Assembly (NCBI RefSeq): GCF_050948175.1
Contig: NW_027490245.1
Location: 124,001-188,000, forward strand
Length of the DNA: 64,000 bases
DNA from: Xylocopa sonorina
Lineage: Eukaryota; Arthropoda; Insecta; Hymenoptera; Apidae
Direction: 5' to 3'
Position numbers and translations under genes: made by a program. The notes beneath the pieces are model-generated. The model saw only the letters and a list, made by a program, of their open reading frames with translations, ran no database searches and was not told the DNA's origin. Each line of letters starts with the position of its first letter. The first letter of the stretch is position 1. This document shows positions 25,861 to 40,434 of the stretch, piece by piece.

Positions 25861-28000
25861 GCTTGGATCTATAGAATTCTCATTCTTTTGTAGAGTAGAA
25901 GCAGATAATTATAATGCTTTTCATAGAAGATTAAAGCTTACTTAATTCGAAACGTTGAAATGAGATGAGTCATGGCATGGTATGATGCATTAGTACTCTA
26001 TTGTCTCGACATGTAGACACTACGAAGGGCAATCCTGTTGCATGGAGCTGTAGAATTTACATTCTCATGAAGTTTTAAAGCAGATAAGCATAGAGCTATG
26101 CATAAGAGATTACAGCATTCTTACTTTGAAACGATGAAATGGGATGCGCCAGCGCATTGCATGGAGAATTCTAGCTCGATTGCTTTAACAGACAGAAACT
26201 ACGGAGCGCCATGCCGTTGCATGGAATTATATAGTTCATATTCTATTGAAGACCTCTAACAGTTAAGCATAATGTTATGGATATATGATTACAGATTCTT
26301 TGCTTTGAAACGTGTAAATGAGACGCGTCATTGCGCTGCATGAAGTATTAGAAATGTCTTGCTTGGACAAGTAGAGATCTGGAAACGATATTCTGTTGCA
26401 AGTAAGTATAGGATTCACATCCTTCTAAGGTCTAGATGCAGACAAATGTAACATATTGCATAGAACATTGCAATTTACCATGAATCATTGAAATGACTTG
26501 CGACATCGTGTTGAATGAAGCAATAGAACTCTATTGCTTCGAAAAGTAGACATCTAAGAACGCAATTCCCTTGCAAGGAAGTGTAGAAATCACAGTCTTT
26601 TGGCGTGTATATGCAGACAAGCATAACGAGATGTGTAGAGTATTTTTATCTACTTACATACTTTGAACTGTTGATATCAAATGCGATATCGCGTTTTATA
26701 TAGCATTAGAAATCTATTGCTTCAATACGTGCACATCTAGGAACGCTACCTTCTGGCAAGATATTGTAGGATTTTTATACTGTTGACGTGTAGAAGCAGA
26801 TAAACGTAACGCGTTTCATTGAATATTAAATCTCAACGCGCGGCATTGAAATGAGATGCGACATCGATCTGAATAAAGTAATAGAACATTATTGCTTCGA
26901 CAAGAAGATATCTAAAAACGCTATTCCCCTGCAAGGGAGTGTAGGGTTCACATTCGCTTGAAGTGTTGAAGAGTTAAACGTAACGAGCTGCATTGAATAT
27001 TACATCTTACATTACACATTGAAATGTGATGCGAGATCGCGATGAATGATGCATTAGAACTCTATTGCTTCGACACATTTACAACCAGAATCGTTATCCT
27101 CTTGTCAGGAAGTGTGGAAACCACACTTTTGGGGCACAGAAGCAGATGAGCATAATGATATATACAGTGCATTAAAATCTACATACATACTTCGACCTCT
27201 TGATGTGAAATGCTATATGGCGTTCCATGAAGCATTAGAACTCCTACGCCTCGATCCGTAGACATCTAGAAACACTGTTCCGTAGCAAGCAAGAGCGGTA
27301 CTTGCATTATTTTCAAGTGCAGACGAGATATACGTAACGCTTGCGTTGACGTTGCATCTTAACATGAGACATAGATATGAGATGCGATATAGCGCTACAT
27401 GAAGTATTAGAAATCTATTGCATCAATATGTAGACTTCTGGAAACTCTACTCCGAAGCAAGGAAGTGTGGCACTTACATTAGTTTGAAGTCTAGATGAGA
27501 CATACATAATTTTTTGCAATGAATAGAACATCTTATTGGGAGACATAGAAATGAGATATGATATCGCGTTTTATGAAGCGCTAGAACTCTAATGCATCGA
27601 TACGTAGACATCTAGAAACCCGATTTCGTCGTAAAGAAGCGTGAGATTTACATTCCTTCGAAGTGCTGACGAGATATAATTAACACGATGCATTGATTTA
27701 CATTTCAACATAAAACATAGAAATATGATGCAACATCGCACTTTATGTAGCATTAGAACTCTAATGCTTCGATATCTGGTCATCTAGAATCGCTATTCCG
27801 TAGCAAGGAAGTGTGAGATTTACATTCCTCTGAAGCGTTGCCGAGATATACATAACGCGTTACATACAAATACATCTTGTCATTTTTCACAGAAATCATC
27901 TGCTAAATCGCGTTTAACGAAGCATTACAACTATATTGCCCCGACACGTAGACATCTGCAAGCTATATTCCGTAGCAAGGAAGTGTGGGATTTACATTCA
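25861..28000 (+). repeat. Decayed edge of the orientation-B satellite
   Basis: Monomer landmarks (ATTAGAACTCTATTGCTTCGA, GTAGACATCT, GAGATGCGATATCGCG) are recognisable on the plus strand, that is, in the opposite direction to 1-21,479, but with heavy substitution and frequent indels. Decay lessens steadily towards 28,000, mirroring the decay at 20,340-21,479 on the other side of the unique segment. Confidence 0.85.
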
Positions 28001-31000
28001 TTTGAAGTGTAGACAAGATATACGTAACGTGTTGCTTTGACTATTACATCTCATCATGAAACATAGAAAAGAGATGCGATATCCCGTTATAAGAAGCATT
28101 AGAACTCTATTGCTTCGATACGTAGACATCTGCAAACGCTATTTCCTAGCAAGGAAGTGTCGCATTTCCATTCCTTTGAAGTGAATTCGAGGTATACATG
28201 ACACTTCGCTGTGAATATCATATCTTATCATGAAACATAGAAATGAGATGCGATATCGCGTTTTAAGAAGCATTAGAACCCTATTGCTTCGATACGTAGA
28301 CATCTGCAAACGCTATTTCCTAGCAAGGAATTGTCGCATTAACATTCTTTTGAAGTGATTACGAGGTATACAAGACACTTCGCAATGAATATTATATCTT
28401 ATCACGAAACATGGAAAAGAGATGCGGTATGGCGTTTTGAGAAGCATTAGAACTCTATTGCTACGATACGTAGGCATCTGCAAACGCTATTTCCTAGCAA
28501 GGAATAGTCGCATTTACATTCTTTTGAAGTGAATACGAGTTATACATGGCACTTCGCAATTAATATCAAATCTTATCATAAAACATAGAAATGAGATGCG
28601 ATATCCCGTTTTAAGAAGCATTAGAACTCTATTGCTTCGACACGTAGACATCTGCAACAGCCATTTCCTAGCAAGGATGTGTCGCATTTAGATTCTATTG
28701 ATGTGAATACGAGGTATACACGATACTTCGCAATGAATATTATATCTTATCATGAAACAGAGAAATGAGATGGGACATCTCGTTGTAGAAGCATTAGAAC
28801 TCCATTGTTTCGATACGCAGACCTCTGCAAACGCTTTTTCCTAGCAAGGAAGTGTCGCATTTACATTCTTTTGAAGTGAATACGAGCTATACATGACACT
28901 TCGCAATGAATATTATATCTTATCATGAAACATAGAAACAAGATGCGACATCTCGTTTTAAGATGCATTAGATCTCTATTGCTACGATACGTAGACATCT
29001 GCAAACGCTAATTCCTAGCAAGGAAGTGTCGCATTTACATTCTTTTGAAGAGAATACGAGGTATACATCACATTTCGCAATGGATATTATATCTTATCAT
29101 GAAACATAGAAATGAGATGCGATATTGCGATTTAAAAAGCACTAGAACTCTCTTGCTACGATACGTGGACATATGCAAACTCTATTTCCTAGTAAGGAAG
29201 TGTCGCATTTACATTCGTTTGAAGTGAATACGATGTATACATGACACTTCGCATTGAATGTTATATCTTGTCATGAAACATAGAAACGAGATGCGATATC
29301 CCGTTTATAGAAGCATCAGAACTCTATTGCAACGATCCGTAGACATCTGCAAACGCTATTACCAAGCAAGGAAGTGTGGCATTTACATTCTTTTGAACTG
29401 AAAACGAGGTATACATGACACTTCGCAATGAATATTATATCTTATCATGAATCACAGAAATGAGATGCGATATCGCGTTTTATGAATCGTTACAATCCTA
29501 TTGCAACGAAACGTAGACATCTGTAAACGCTATTTCCTAGCAAGGAAGTGTCGGATTTACATTGTTTTGAAGTGAATACGAGGTATACATAACACTAAAC
29601 AATGAATATTATATATTATCATGAAACATAGATATGAGATGCGATATCGCGAATTAGCAAGCTTTAGAAATCTATTGCTTCGATACGTAGACATCTGCAA
29701 ACGCTATTTCCTGGGAAGGATGTGTCGCGTTTACATCCTTTTGAAGTGAATACGAGGTATACATAACACTGCACAATGAATATTAAATCTTATCATGAAA
29801 CGTAGAAATGAGATGCGATATGGCGATTTAGGAAGCATTAGAACTCTATTGCTTCGATATATAGACATGTGCCAACACTATTTCCTAGCAAGGAAGTGTC
29901 GCAGTTACATTCATTTGAAGTGTATGCGAGGTATACATGAAACTTCGCAATGAATATTATATCTTAACATGAAACATAGAAATGAGACGCGATATCGCGT
30001 TTAAAGAAGCATTAGAACTCTATTGCTTCGTTACGTAGACATCTGCAAACGCTATTTCCTAGCAAGGAAGTGTCGGATTTACATTGTTTTGAAGTGAATA
30101 CGAGGTATACATAACACTAAACAATGAATATTATATCTTATCATGAAACATAGAAATGAGATGCGATATCGCGATTTAAGAAGCATTAGAACTCTATTGC
30201 TACGATACTTAGACATCTGCAAACGCTATTTCCTAGCATGGAAGTGTCGCATTTACATTCTATTGATGTGAATACGAGGTATACACGATACTTCGCAATG
30301 AATATTATATCTTATCATGAAACATAGAAATAAGATGCGATATCTCGTTTTAAGAAGCATTAGAACTCTATTGCTTGGATACGTACAAATCTACAAACGC
30401 TATTTGCTAGGAAGGAAGTGTCGCATTTACATTCATTTGAACTGAAAACGAGGTATACATGACACTTCGCAATGAATATTATATCTTATCATGAATCACA
30501 GAAATGAGATGCGATATCGCGTTTTATGAATAGTCAGAATCCTATTGCAACGAAACGTAGACATCTGCAACCGCTATTTCCTAGCAAGGAAGTGATGCAT
30601 TTACATTCTTTTGAAGTGAATACGAGTTATACATGACACTTCGCAATTAATATCAAATCTTATCATAAAACATAGAAATGGGATGCGATATCCCGTTTTA
30701 AGAAGCATTAGAACTCTATTGCTTCGACACGTAGACATCTGCAACCGCTATTTCCTAGCAAGGAAGTGTCGCATTTAGATTCATTTGAAGTGTATATGAG
30801 GAGTACATAACACTTCGCAATGAATATTATATCTTATAATGAAACATAGAAGTGAGATGCGATATCGCGTCATAAGAAGCGTTAGGACTCTATTGCTACG
30901 ATACTTAGACATCTGCAAACGCTATTTCCTAGCATGGAAGTGTCGCATTTACATTCTATTGATGTGAATACGAGGTATACACGATACTTCGCAATGAATA

Positions 31001-33436
31001 TTATATCTTATCATGAAACATAGAAATAAGATGCGATATCTTGTTATGAGAAGCTTTAGAACCCTATTGCTGCGATACGTAGACATATGGAGTCGCTATT
31101 ACCAAGCAAGGAAGTGTGGTATTTACATTCTTTTGAAGTGTATACGAGGTATACATGACACTTCGCAATGAATATGATATCTTATCATGAAACATAGAAA
31201 TGAGTTGCGATATCTCGTTTTAAGAATCATTAGTACTCAATTGCTTCGATACGTGGATATCTGCAAACGCAATTTCCTAGCAAGAAAGCTTCGCATTTAC
31301 ATTTATTTGAAGCGTATGCGAGGTATACATAGCACTGCACAATGAATATTATAAATTATGATGAAACATAGAAATGAGATGCAATATCGTGTTTTAAGAA
31401 GCATTAGAACTCTATGCTTCGATATGTAGACATTAGGAAACGCTATTTCCTAGCAAGGAAGTGTCGCATTTACATTCTTTTGAAGTGTAGACGAGGAATA
31501 CATAACACTTCGTAATGAATATTATATCTTATCATGAAAAATAGAAACGGTATGCGATATCGCGTTTTAAGAAGCATTAGAACACTATTGCTACGATACG
31601 TAGACATCTGCAAACGCTATTACCTAGCAAGGAAGTGTCGCATTTACATTCTTTTGAAGTGAATACAAGCTATACATGACACTTCGCATTTAATATCAAA
31701 TCTTATCATAAAACATAGAAATGAGATGCGATATCCCGTTTTATGAAGCATTAGAACTCTATTGCTTCGATACGTAGACATCTGCAACCGCTATTTCCTA
31801 GCAAGGAAGTGATGCATTTACATTCTTTTGAAGTGAATACGAGTTATACATGACACTTCGCAATTAATATCAAATCTTATCATAAAACATAGAAATGGGA
31901 TGCGATATCCCGTTTTAAGAAGCATTAGAACTCTATTGCTTCGACACGTAGACATCTGCAACCGCTATTTCCTAGCAAGGAAGTGTCGCATTTAGATTCA
32001 TTTGAAGTGTATATGAGGAGTACATAACACTTCGCAATGAATATTATATCTTATAATGAAACATAGAAGTGAGATGCGATATCGCGTCATAAGAAGCGTT
32101 AGGACTCTATTGCTACGATACTTAGACATCTGCAAACGCTATTTCCTAGCATGGAAGTGTCGCATTTACATTCTATTGATGTGAATACGAGGTATACACG
32201 ATACTTCGCAATGAATATTATATCTTATCATGAAACATAGAAATAAGATGCGATATCTCGTTTTATGAATCGTTAGAATCCTATTGCAACGAAACGTAGA
32301 CATCTGCAAACGCTATTTCCTAGCAAGGAAGTGTCGGATTTACATTGTTTTGAAGTGAATACGAGGTATACATAACACTAAACAATGAATATTATATCTT
32401 ATCATGAAACATAGAAATGAGATGCGATATCGCGATTTAAGAAGCATTAGAACTCTATTGCTACGTTACGTAGACATCTACAAACGCTATTTCCTAGTAA
32501 GGATGTGTCGCCTTTACATTCATTTGAAGTGAATACGAGGTATACATGACACTTCGCAATGAATATTATATCTTATCATGAATCACAGAAATGAGATGCG
32601 ATATCGCGTTTTATGAATCGTTAGAATCCTATTGCAACGAAACGTAGACATCTGCAAACGCTATTTCCTAGCAAGGAAGTGTCGGATTTACATTGTTTTG
32701 AAGTGAATACGAGGTATACATAACACTAAACAATGAATATTATATCTTATCATGAAACATAGAAATGAGATGGGATATCGCGATTTAAGAAGCATTAGAA
32801 CTCTATTGCTACGTTACGTAGACATCTACAAACGCTATTTCCTAGTAAGGATGTGTCGCATTTACATTCATTTGAAGTGAATACGAGGTATACATGACTT
32901 CGCAATGAATATTTTATCTTATCGTGAAACATAGAAATGAGATGCGATATCGCTATTTAAGAAGCATTAGTACTCTATTGCTTCGATACGGAGGTATCTG
33001 CAAACCCTATTTCCTAGCAATGAAGTGTCGCTTTTACATTCTTTTGAAGTGAATACGAGGTATACATAACACTGCACAATGAATATTAAATCTTATCATG
33101 AAACGTAGAAATGAGATGCGATATGGCGATTTAGGAAGCATTAGAACTCTATTGCTTCGATATGTAGACATGTGCCAACACTATTTCCTAGCAAGGAAGT
33201 TTCGCAATTACATTCATTTGAAGTGTATGCGAGGTATACATGAAACTTCACGATGAATATTATATCCTATCATGAAACATAGAAATGAGATGCGATATCG
33301 CATTTTAAGTAGCATTAGAACTCTATTGCTACGACACGTAGACATCTGCAGACGATATTTCCTAGGAAGGAAGAGTCGCATTCACATTCTTTTGAAGTGA
33401 ATACGAGGTATACATAACACTCCACAATGAATATTA
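28001..33436 (+). repeat. 174-bp satellite, inverted block (orientation B), left part
   Basis: Same monomer as elsewhere but reverse-complemented, in the older variant (AATGAATATTATATCTTATC). Local duplications are visible: a block with AAGTGATGCATTTAC recurs at 30,590 and 31,807 (about 7 x 174), and a monomer with GAATCGTTAGAATCCTATTG recurs 348 bp apart (2 x 174) at about 32,266 and 32,614. Higher-order structure is looser than in the orientation-A layers. Confidence 0.95.
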
Positions 33437-33438
33437 TA

Positions 33439-34725
33439 TTGAGTTGGCAACAAAGTAATTGCGGATTTCACTCGTAGATGGCTTCAGTTGAATTTTTGGT
33501 TTGCGTTACAAATGTAAAACACATTTTGTTGTTTGATAGTTGCCAATTCAGCTGTCAATCAGTAAAAAATGTTTTCTTATCGGTTGCGTAGTTTTCGTTT
33601 GGCCTTCGATGAAAAATGGAGAATTAAAAGAATCATTTTCATCATATTTTGCTTTTTTATATTCGCAAAGGGAAAAACTCATCGCAAGCTCATAAAATGT
33701 TATGTGCTGTTTATGGTGACGAAGCCTTAAAAGAACGGCAGTGTCAAAATTGCTTTGCCAAATTTCGTTCTAGTGATTTTTCACTCATAGATGAAAAACG
33801 CTCTGGTCGTCCAGTTGAAGTTGATGACGCCCTGATCAAAGCAATAATCAATTCGGATCGTCATAGTACAACACGTGAGATTGCAGAGAAGCTTCATGTA
33901 TCACATACATGCATTGAAAATCACTTAGAACAACTTGGCTATGTTCAAAAACTTGATACATGGGTTCCTCACGAACTGAGAGAAACGCATTTAACTCAAT
34001 GCATTAACGACTACGATTTGCTAAAGAAACGAAATGAAAATGATCCATTTCTAAAACGACTGATAATTGGCGATGAAAAGTGGGTTGTTTGCAACAATAT
34101 CAAGCGAAAGAGATCATGGAGCAGGCCAGGTGAACCAACTCAAACAACATCAAATGCTGATATTCACCAAAAGAAGGTTTTGTCATCCGTTTGGTGGGAT
34201 TTCAGAGGAATTGTCTATAATACTTTGTACTCTTACCGCCCAACCTAACAATCAATTCTGATGTCTACATTGAACAACAAATGAAATTAAACAATGCAAT
34301 TGAAGAAAAGCCGCCCGAATTGACAAATCGAAAAAGTGTTGTATTCCATCATGACAGTGCAAGGTCACAAACAATTTGGTCACTCGGCAAAAATTATTGG
34401 AGCTTGGTTGGGATGTTTTGCCACATCCACCATATAGTCCTGATCTTGCACCACCTGATTCCATTTTGTTTCGGTTTTTACAAAACTCCTTGAATGATCA
34501 AAAATTCAATAAAAATGATGATGTTGTCAAATCGTACCTGATCCAGTTTTTTGCTAATAAAAACCAGAAGTTTTATGAACGCGGGATTATGATGCTGCCT
34601 GAAAGATGGCAAAAGAACACTGATCAAAATGGGCAATACATTACAGAATAAAGTTATTTAGTTCCCTCAAAAACTGTCTTTGATTTAAAAAAAAAAAATC
34701 CGCAATTACTTAGTTGACAACCCAA
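33439..34725 (+). mobile_element. mariner transposon, copy 1 (full length, inactive)
   Basis: A 1,287-bp Tc1/mariner element with terminal inverted repeats at 33,439-33,468 and 34,696-34,725; the 30-bp repeats differ at three positions. It is flanked by TA on both sides (33,437-33,438 and 34,726-34,727), and removing the element plus one TA restores the satellite sequence GAATATTATATCTTATC, so it transposed into a monomer. It carries one transposase gene, broken as described separately. Length, TA target and repeats are all typical of mariner. Confidence 0.95.
33616..34651 (+). pseudogene. mariner transposase pseudogene (copy 1)
   Basis: It encoded the DD34D transposase that cuts and joins mariner ends. 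The likely original start is the ATG at 33,616; its fourth codon is a TAA stop, after which the frame is open from about 33,649 to 34,248. Seen in order: N-terminal helix-turn-helix region for binding the terminal repeats, the WVPHEL linker motif, catalytic Asp in GDEKW (codon 34,072), second Asp in FHHDSAR (34,353) and third Asp in the PPD after YSPDLAP (34,457). At least two frameshifts break it: one near 34,230 and one near 34,376; the second and third Asp codons lie 104 nt apart, one short of the 105 needed for 34 intervening residues. The final part (34,376-34,651) is open and ends at the natural stop. It cannot produce active enzyme. Confidence 0.92.
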
Positions 34726-34727
34726 TA

Positions 34728-37700
34728 TCTTATCACGAAACATAGAAATCAGATACGATACAGCGTTTTAAGAAGCACTAGAACTCTATTTCTTCGATAC
34801 GTCGACACCTGCAAACGCTATTACCTAGCAAGGAAGTGTCGCATTTACATTCATTTGAAGTGAATACGAGGTATACAAGACACTTGGAATGAATATTATA
34901 TCTTATCATGAAACACAGAAGTGAGATGCGATATCGCGTTTTACGAATCATTAGAACTCCATTGCTACGATACGTAGACATGTGCAGACGCTATTTCCTA
35001 GCAAGGAAGGGTCGCATTTACAATCTTATAAAGCGAATACGAGGAGTACATAACACATCGCAATGAATATTATATATTATGATGTGACATAAAAATGAGA
35101 TGCGATATCGCGTTTTAAGAAGCACTAGAACTCTATTGCTTCGAAACGTGGACATCTGGAAACGTAATTTCCTAGAAAGAAAGTGTCGCATTAACATTCA
35201 CTTGAATTGTAGACGAGGAATACATGACACTTCGCAATGAATATTATATCTTATCATGAGACATAGGAATGAGATGCGGTATCCCGTATTAAGAAGCGTT
35301 AGAACTCTAATGCTACGATACGTAGACACCTGCAAACGCTATTTTCTAGCAAGGAAATGTCGCATTTACATTCTTTTGAACTGAAAACGAGGTATACATG
35401 ACACTTCGCAGTGAATATTATACATTATCACTAACCATAAAAATGAGATGCGGTATCACGATTTAAGAAGCATTAGAAATCTATTGCTACGATACGTAGA
35501 CATCTGGAAACGCTACTTCCTAGCAAGGAAGTGTCGCAATTACATTCTTTTGAAGCGAATACGAGGTATACATGACACTTCATAATGAATATCATATCTT
35601 ATCATGAAACATAGACGTGAGATGCGATATCGCGTTTTACGAAGCATTAGAACACTATTGCTACGATACGTAGACATCTGCAAACGCTATTTCCTAGCAT
35701 GGAAGTGTCGCATTTACATTCTATTCATGTGAATACGAGGTATACACGATACTTCGCATTGAATATTATATCTTATCATGAAACATAGAAATAAGATGCG
35801 ATGTCTCGTTTTAAGAAGCATTAGAACTCTATTGCTTGGATACGTACAAATCTACAAACGCTATTTGCTAGGAAGGAAGTGTCGCATTTACATTCATTTG
35901 AACTGAAAACGAGGTATACATGACACTTCGCAATGAATATTATATCTTATCATGAATCAGAGAAATGAGATGTGATATCGCGAATTAGCAAGCTTTAGAA
36001 CTCTATTGCTTCGATTCGTAGACATCTGCAAACGCTATTTCCTAGCAAGGAAGGGACGCATTTACAATTTTATAAAGCGAATACGAGGAGTACATAACAC
36101 TTCGCAATGAATATTATATATTATCATGAAACATAGAAATGAGATGCGATATCGCGAATTAGCAAGCTTTAGAACTCTATTGCTTCGATTCGTAGACATC
36201 TGCAAACGCTATTTCCTAGCAAGGAAGTGTCGCCTTTACTTTCTTTTGAAGTGTATACGAGGAATACATGACACTTAGCAATGAATATTATATCTTATCA
36301 TGAAACATAGAAATGAGATGCGATGTGACGATTTAAGAAGCATTAGAACTCTATTGCTTCGATACGTAGATATCTGCAAACGCTATTTCCCAGCAAGGAT
36401 ATGTCGCATTTACATTCATTTGAAGTGTATGCGAGGTATACATGACACTTCGCAATGAATATTATATATTATCATGAAACATAGAAATGAGATGCGATAT
36501 CGCGATTTAAGAAGCTTTAGAACTCTTTTGCTTCGATACGTAGATATCTGCAAACGCTATTTCCTAGCACGGAACTGTCGAATTTACATTCATTTGAAGT
36601 GTATGCGAGGTATACATGACACTTCGCAACGAATATTATATATTACCATGAAACATAGAAATGAGATTCGTTATCAATAATTAGCAAGCTTTAGAACTCT
36701 ATTGCTTTGATACGTAGACATCTGCAAACGCTACTTCCTAGCAAGGAAGTGTCGCATTTACATTCTTTTGAATGGATACGAGGTATACATGACACTTCGC
36801 AATGAATATTGTATCTTATCATGAACAATAGAAATGAGATGCAATATGACGATTTAAGAAGCATTTGAACTCTATTGCTTCGATACGTAGACATCTGCAA
36901 ACGCTATTTCCTAGCAAGGAAGTGTCGCATTTACATTCTTTTGAAGTGTATACGAGGTATACATTACACTTCGCAACGAATATTATATATTATCATGAAA
37001 CATAAAAATGAGACGCGATATCACGAATTAGCAAGCTTTAGAAGTCTATTGCTTCGATACGTAGACATCTGCAAACGCTACTTCCTAGCAAGGAAGTGCC
37101 GCATTTACATTCTTTTGAATGGATACGATGTATTCATTACACTTCGCAATGAATATTGTATCTTATCATGAACAATAGAAATGAGATGCAATATGACGAT
37201 TTAAGAAGCATTTGAACTCTATTGCTTCGATACGTAGACATCTGTAAACGCTATTTCCTAGCAAGGAAATACCGCATTTACATTCATTTGAAGTGTATGC
37301 GAGGTATACATAACACTTCGCAATGAATATTATATATTATCATGAAACATAGAAATGAGATGCGATATCGCGATTTAAGAAGCATTAGAACTCTATTGCT
37401 ACGATACGTAGACACCTGCAAACGCTATTTTCTAGCAAGGAAATGTCGCATTTACATTCTTTTGAACTGAAAACGAGGTATACATGACACTTCGCAGTGA
37501 ATATTATATCTTATAATGAAGCATAGAAATGTGATGCGATATCTTGTTTTAAGAAGCATTAGAACTCTATTGCTATGATACGTAGACATCTACAAACGCT
37601 ATTTCCTAGTAAGGATGTGTCGCATTTACATTCATTTGAAGTAAATACGAGGAATACATGACACTTCGCAATGAATATTTTATCTTATCGTGAAACATAG

Positions 37701-38192
37701 AAATGAGATGTGATTTCGCTATTTAAGAAGCATTAGTACTCTATTGCTTCGATACGGAGGTATCTGCAAACGCTATTTGATAGGAAGGAAGTGTCGCATT
37801 TACATTCTTTTGAAGTGAATACGAGGTATACATGACACTACGCAAATCATATTATATCTTACCATGAAACATAGAAATGAGATGCGATATCGCGTTTTAA
37901 AAAGCATTAGTACACTATTGCTACGATAGGTAGATATTTGCAAACGCTATTTCCTTGCAAGGAAGTGTCGCATTTACATTCATTTGAAGTGTAGACGAGG
38001 AATACATAACACGTCGCAAATCATATTACATCTTACCATGAAACATAGAAATGAGATGCGATATCGCGTTTTAAGAAGCATTAGAAATCTATTGCTACGA
38101 TACGTAGACATCTGGAAACGATATTTCCTAGCAAGGAAGTGTTGCGGTTACATTCTTTTGAAGTGAATACGTGGTATACAAGACACTTGTAT
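34728..38192 (+). repeat. 174-bp satellite, inverted block (orientation B), middle part
   Basis: Older-type orientation-B monomers. The first monomer to the right of the mariner (34,728 to about 34,914) has private variants (CAGATACGATAC, CTATTTCTTCGATACGTCG, GACACTTGGAATGAAT) that recur only after mariner copy 2. Several monomers have a GCGAATTAGCAAGCTTTAGAA variant (about 35,968, 36,142, 36,680 and 37,024), at near-multiples of 174. Confidence 0.95.
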
Positions 38193-39444
38193 GGATTTCA
38201 CTCGTAGATGGCTTCAGTTGAATTTTTGGGTTTGCGTTACAAATGTAAAACACATTTTGTTGTTTGATAGTTGCCAATTCAGCTGTCAATCAGTAAAAAA
38301 TGTTTTTTTATCGGTTGCGTAGTATTCGTTTGGCCTTCGTTGAAAAATGGAGAATTGAAAGAATCATTTTCATCATATTTTGCTTTTTTATTTTCGCAAA
38401 GGGAAAAATCGCAAGCTCGCAAGCATCGCAAGCTCATAAAAAGTTATGTGCTGTTTATGGTGACGAAGCCTTAAAAGAACGGCAGTGTCAAAATTGCTTT
38501 GCCAAATTTCTTTCTGGTGATTTTTCACTCATAGATGAAAAACGCTCTGGTCGTCCAGTTGAAGTTGATGACGCCCTGATCAAATAATCAATTCGGATCG
38601 TCACAGTACAACACGTGAGATTGCAGAGAAGCTTCATGTATCACATACATGCATTGAAAATCACTTAGAACAACTTGGCTATGTTCAAAAACTTGATACA
38701 TGGGTTCCTCACGAACTGAGAGAAACGCATTTAACTCAATGCATTAACGGCTACGATTTGCTAAAGAAACGAAATGAAAATGATCCATTTCTAAAACGAC
38801 TGATAACTGGCGATGAAAAGTGGGTTGTTTGCAACAATATCAAGCGAAAGAGATCATGGAGCAGGCCAGGTGAACCAACTCAAACAACATCAAATGCTGA
38901 TATTCACCAAAAGAAGGTTTTGTCATCCGTTTGGTGGGATTTCAGAGGAATTGTCTACAATAATTTGTACTCTTGCCGCCCAACCTAACAATCAATTCTG
39001 ATGTCTACATTGAACAACAAATGAAATAAAACAGTGCAATTGAAGAAAAGCCGCCCGAATTGACAAATCGAAAAAGTGTTGTATTCCATCATGACAGTGC
39101 AAGGTCACAAACATTTTGGTCACTCGGCAAAAATTATTGGAGCTTGGTTGGGATGTTTTGCCACATCCTCCATATAGTCCTGATCTTGCACCACCTGATT
39201 CCATTTTGTTTCGATTTTTACAAACTCAATAAAAATGATGATGTTGTCAAATCGTACCTGATCCAGTTTTTTGCTAATAAAAACCAGAAGTTTTATGAAC
39301 GCGGGATTATGATGCTGCCTGAAAGATGGCAAAAGATCACTGATCAAAATGGGCAATACATTACAGAATAAGGTTATTTAGTTCCATCAAAAACTGTCTT
39401 TGATTTAAAAAAAAAAATCCGCAATTACTTATTTGACAACCCAA
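38193..39444 (+). mobile_element. mariner transposon, copy 2 (5'-truncated)
   Basis: Closely related to copy 1, but the left terminal repeat is missing apart from its inner end (GGATTTCAC starts at 38,193); the right terminal repeat is present and followed by TA at 39,445. The satellite monomer on its right shares private variants with the monomer right of copy 1, so the two elements descend from one insertion that was copied with its flank, not from two transpositions. The left junction reads TATACAAGACACTTG, a variant otherwise found in the shared right flank. Confidence 0.92.
38347..39371 (+). pseudogene. mariner transposase pseudogene (copy 2)
   Basis: Same DD34D transposase as copy 1, more damaged. 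The fourth codon is TGA where copy 1 has TAA. Relative to copy 1 it has a short insertion with repeated GCAAGC near 38,415, a 4-bp deletion near 38,583 that creates a stop, the same frameshift near 38,980, and a 20-bp deletion near 39,225 just after the third catalytic Asp region. The GDEKW, HHD and linker motifs are still readable. The shared lesions again indicate common descent of the two copies after inactivation. Confidence 0.9.
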
Positions 39445-40390
39445 TATCTTATCACGAAACATAGAAATCAGATACGATACCGCGTTTTAAGAAGCACTAG
39501 AACTCTATTTCTTGGATACGTCGACATATGCAAACGCTATTACCTAGCAAGGAAGTGTCGCATTTACATTCATTTGAAGTGAATACGAGGTATACAAGAC
39601 ACTTGGAATGAATATTATATCTTATCATGAACAATAGAAATGAGATGCAATATGACGATATAAGAAGCATTTGAACTCTATTGCTTCGATACGTAGACAT
39701 CTGCAAACGCTATTTCCTAGCAAGGAAGGGTCGCATTTACAATCTTCTAAAGCGAATACGAGGAGTACATAACACTTCGCAATGAATATTATATATTGTC
39801 ATGAAACATAGAAATGAGATGCGATATCGCGAATTAGCAAGCTTTAGAACTCTATTGCTTCGATTCGTAGACATCTGCAAACGCTATTTCCTAGCACGGA
39901 ACTGTCGCATTTACATTCATTTGAAGTGTATGCGAGGTATACATGACACTTCGCAACGAATATTATATATTATCATGAAACATAGAAATGAGATGCGATA
40001 TCAATAACTAGCAAGCTTTAGAACTCTATTGCTTCGATACGTAGACATCTGCAAACGCTACTTCCTAGCAAGGAAGTGTCGCATTTACATTCTTTTGAAG
40101 TGAATACGAGGTATACATATCACTGCACAATGAATATTATATCTTATCATGAAACATAGAAATAAGATACGATATCCCGTTTTAAGAAGCATTAGAACTA
40201 TATTACTTCGATTTGTAGACATCTGGAAACGCTATTTCCTAGCAAGGAAGTGTGGCATTTACATTCTTTTGAAGTGTAGGCGAGGTATACACAACACTTC
40301 GCAATGAATACTATATCTTATCATGAAACATAGAAATGAAATGCGATATCGCCTTTTAAGAAGCAATAGAACTCTAATGCTTCTATACGT
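39445..40390 (+). repeat. 174-bp satellite, inverted block (orientation B), right end
   Basis: About five well-preserved orientation-B monomers. The last one is cut at CTTCTATACGT, directly against the TGTGACGG end of LTR copy 3. The sequence is not decayed at this edge, unlike the left edge of the inverted block, so the junction is younger or has been kept fresh by exchange. Confidence 0.93.
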
Positions 40391-40428
40391 TGTGACGGGT
40401 TTTCCCGTTACAATCCGCAAGAAAAGGG

Positions 40429-40434
40429 TATATA
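40429..40434 (+). promoter_or_regulatory. TATA box of LTR copy 3
   Basis: TATATA lies within AAGGGTATATAGAACCAATA, the part best conserved between copies 2 and 3. Position near the start of the element fits an LTR promoter. Activity is not shown. Confidence 0.4.

Noticed and set aside
34252..34464. Minus-strand open frames within the mariner copies (also 38,992-39,204)
   Set aside because: They are antisense shadows of the transposase reading frame.
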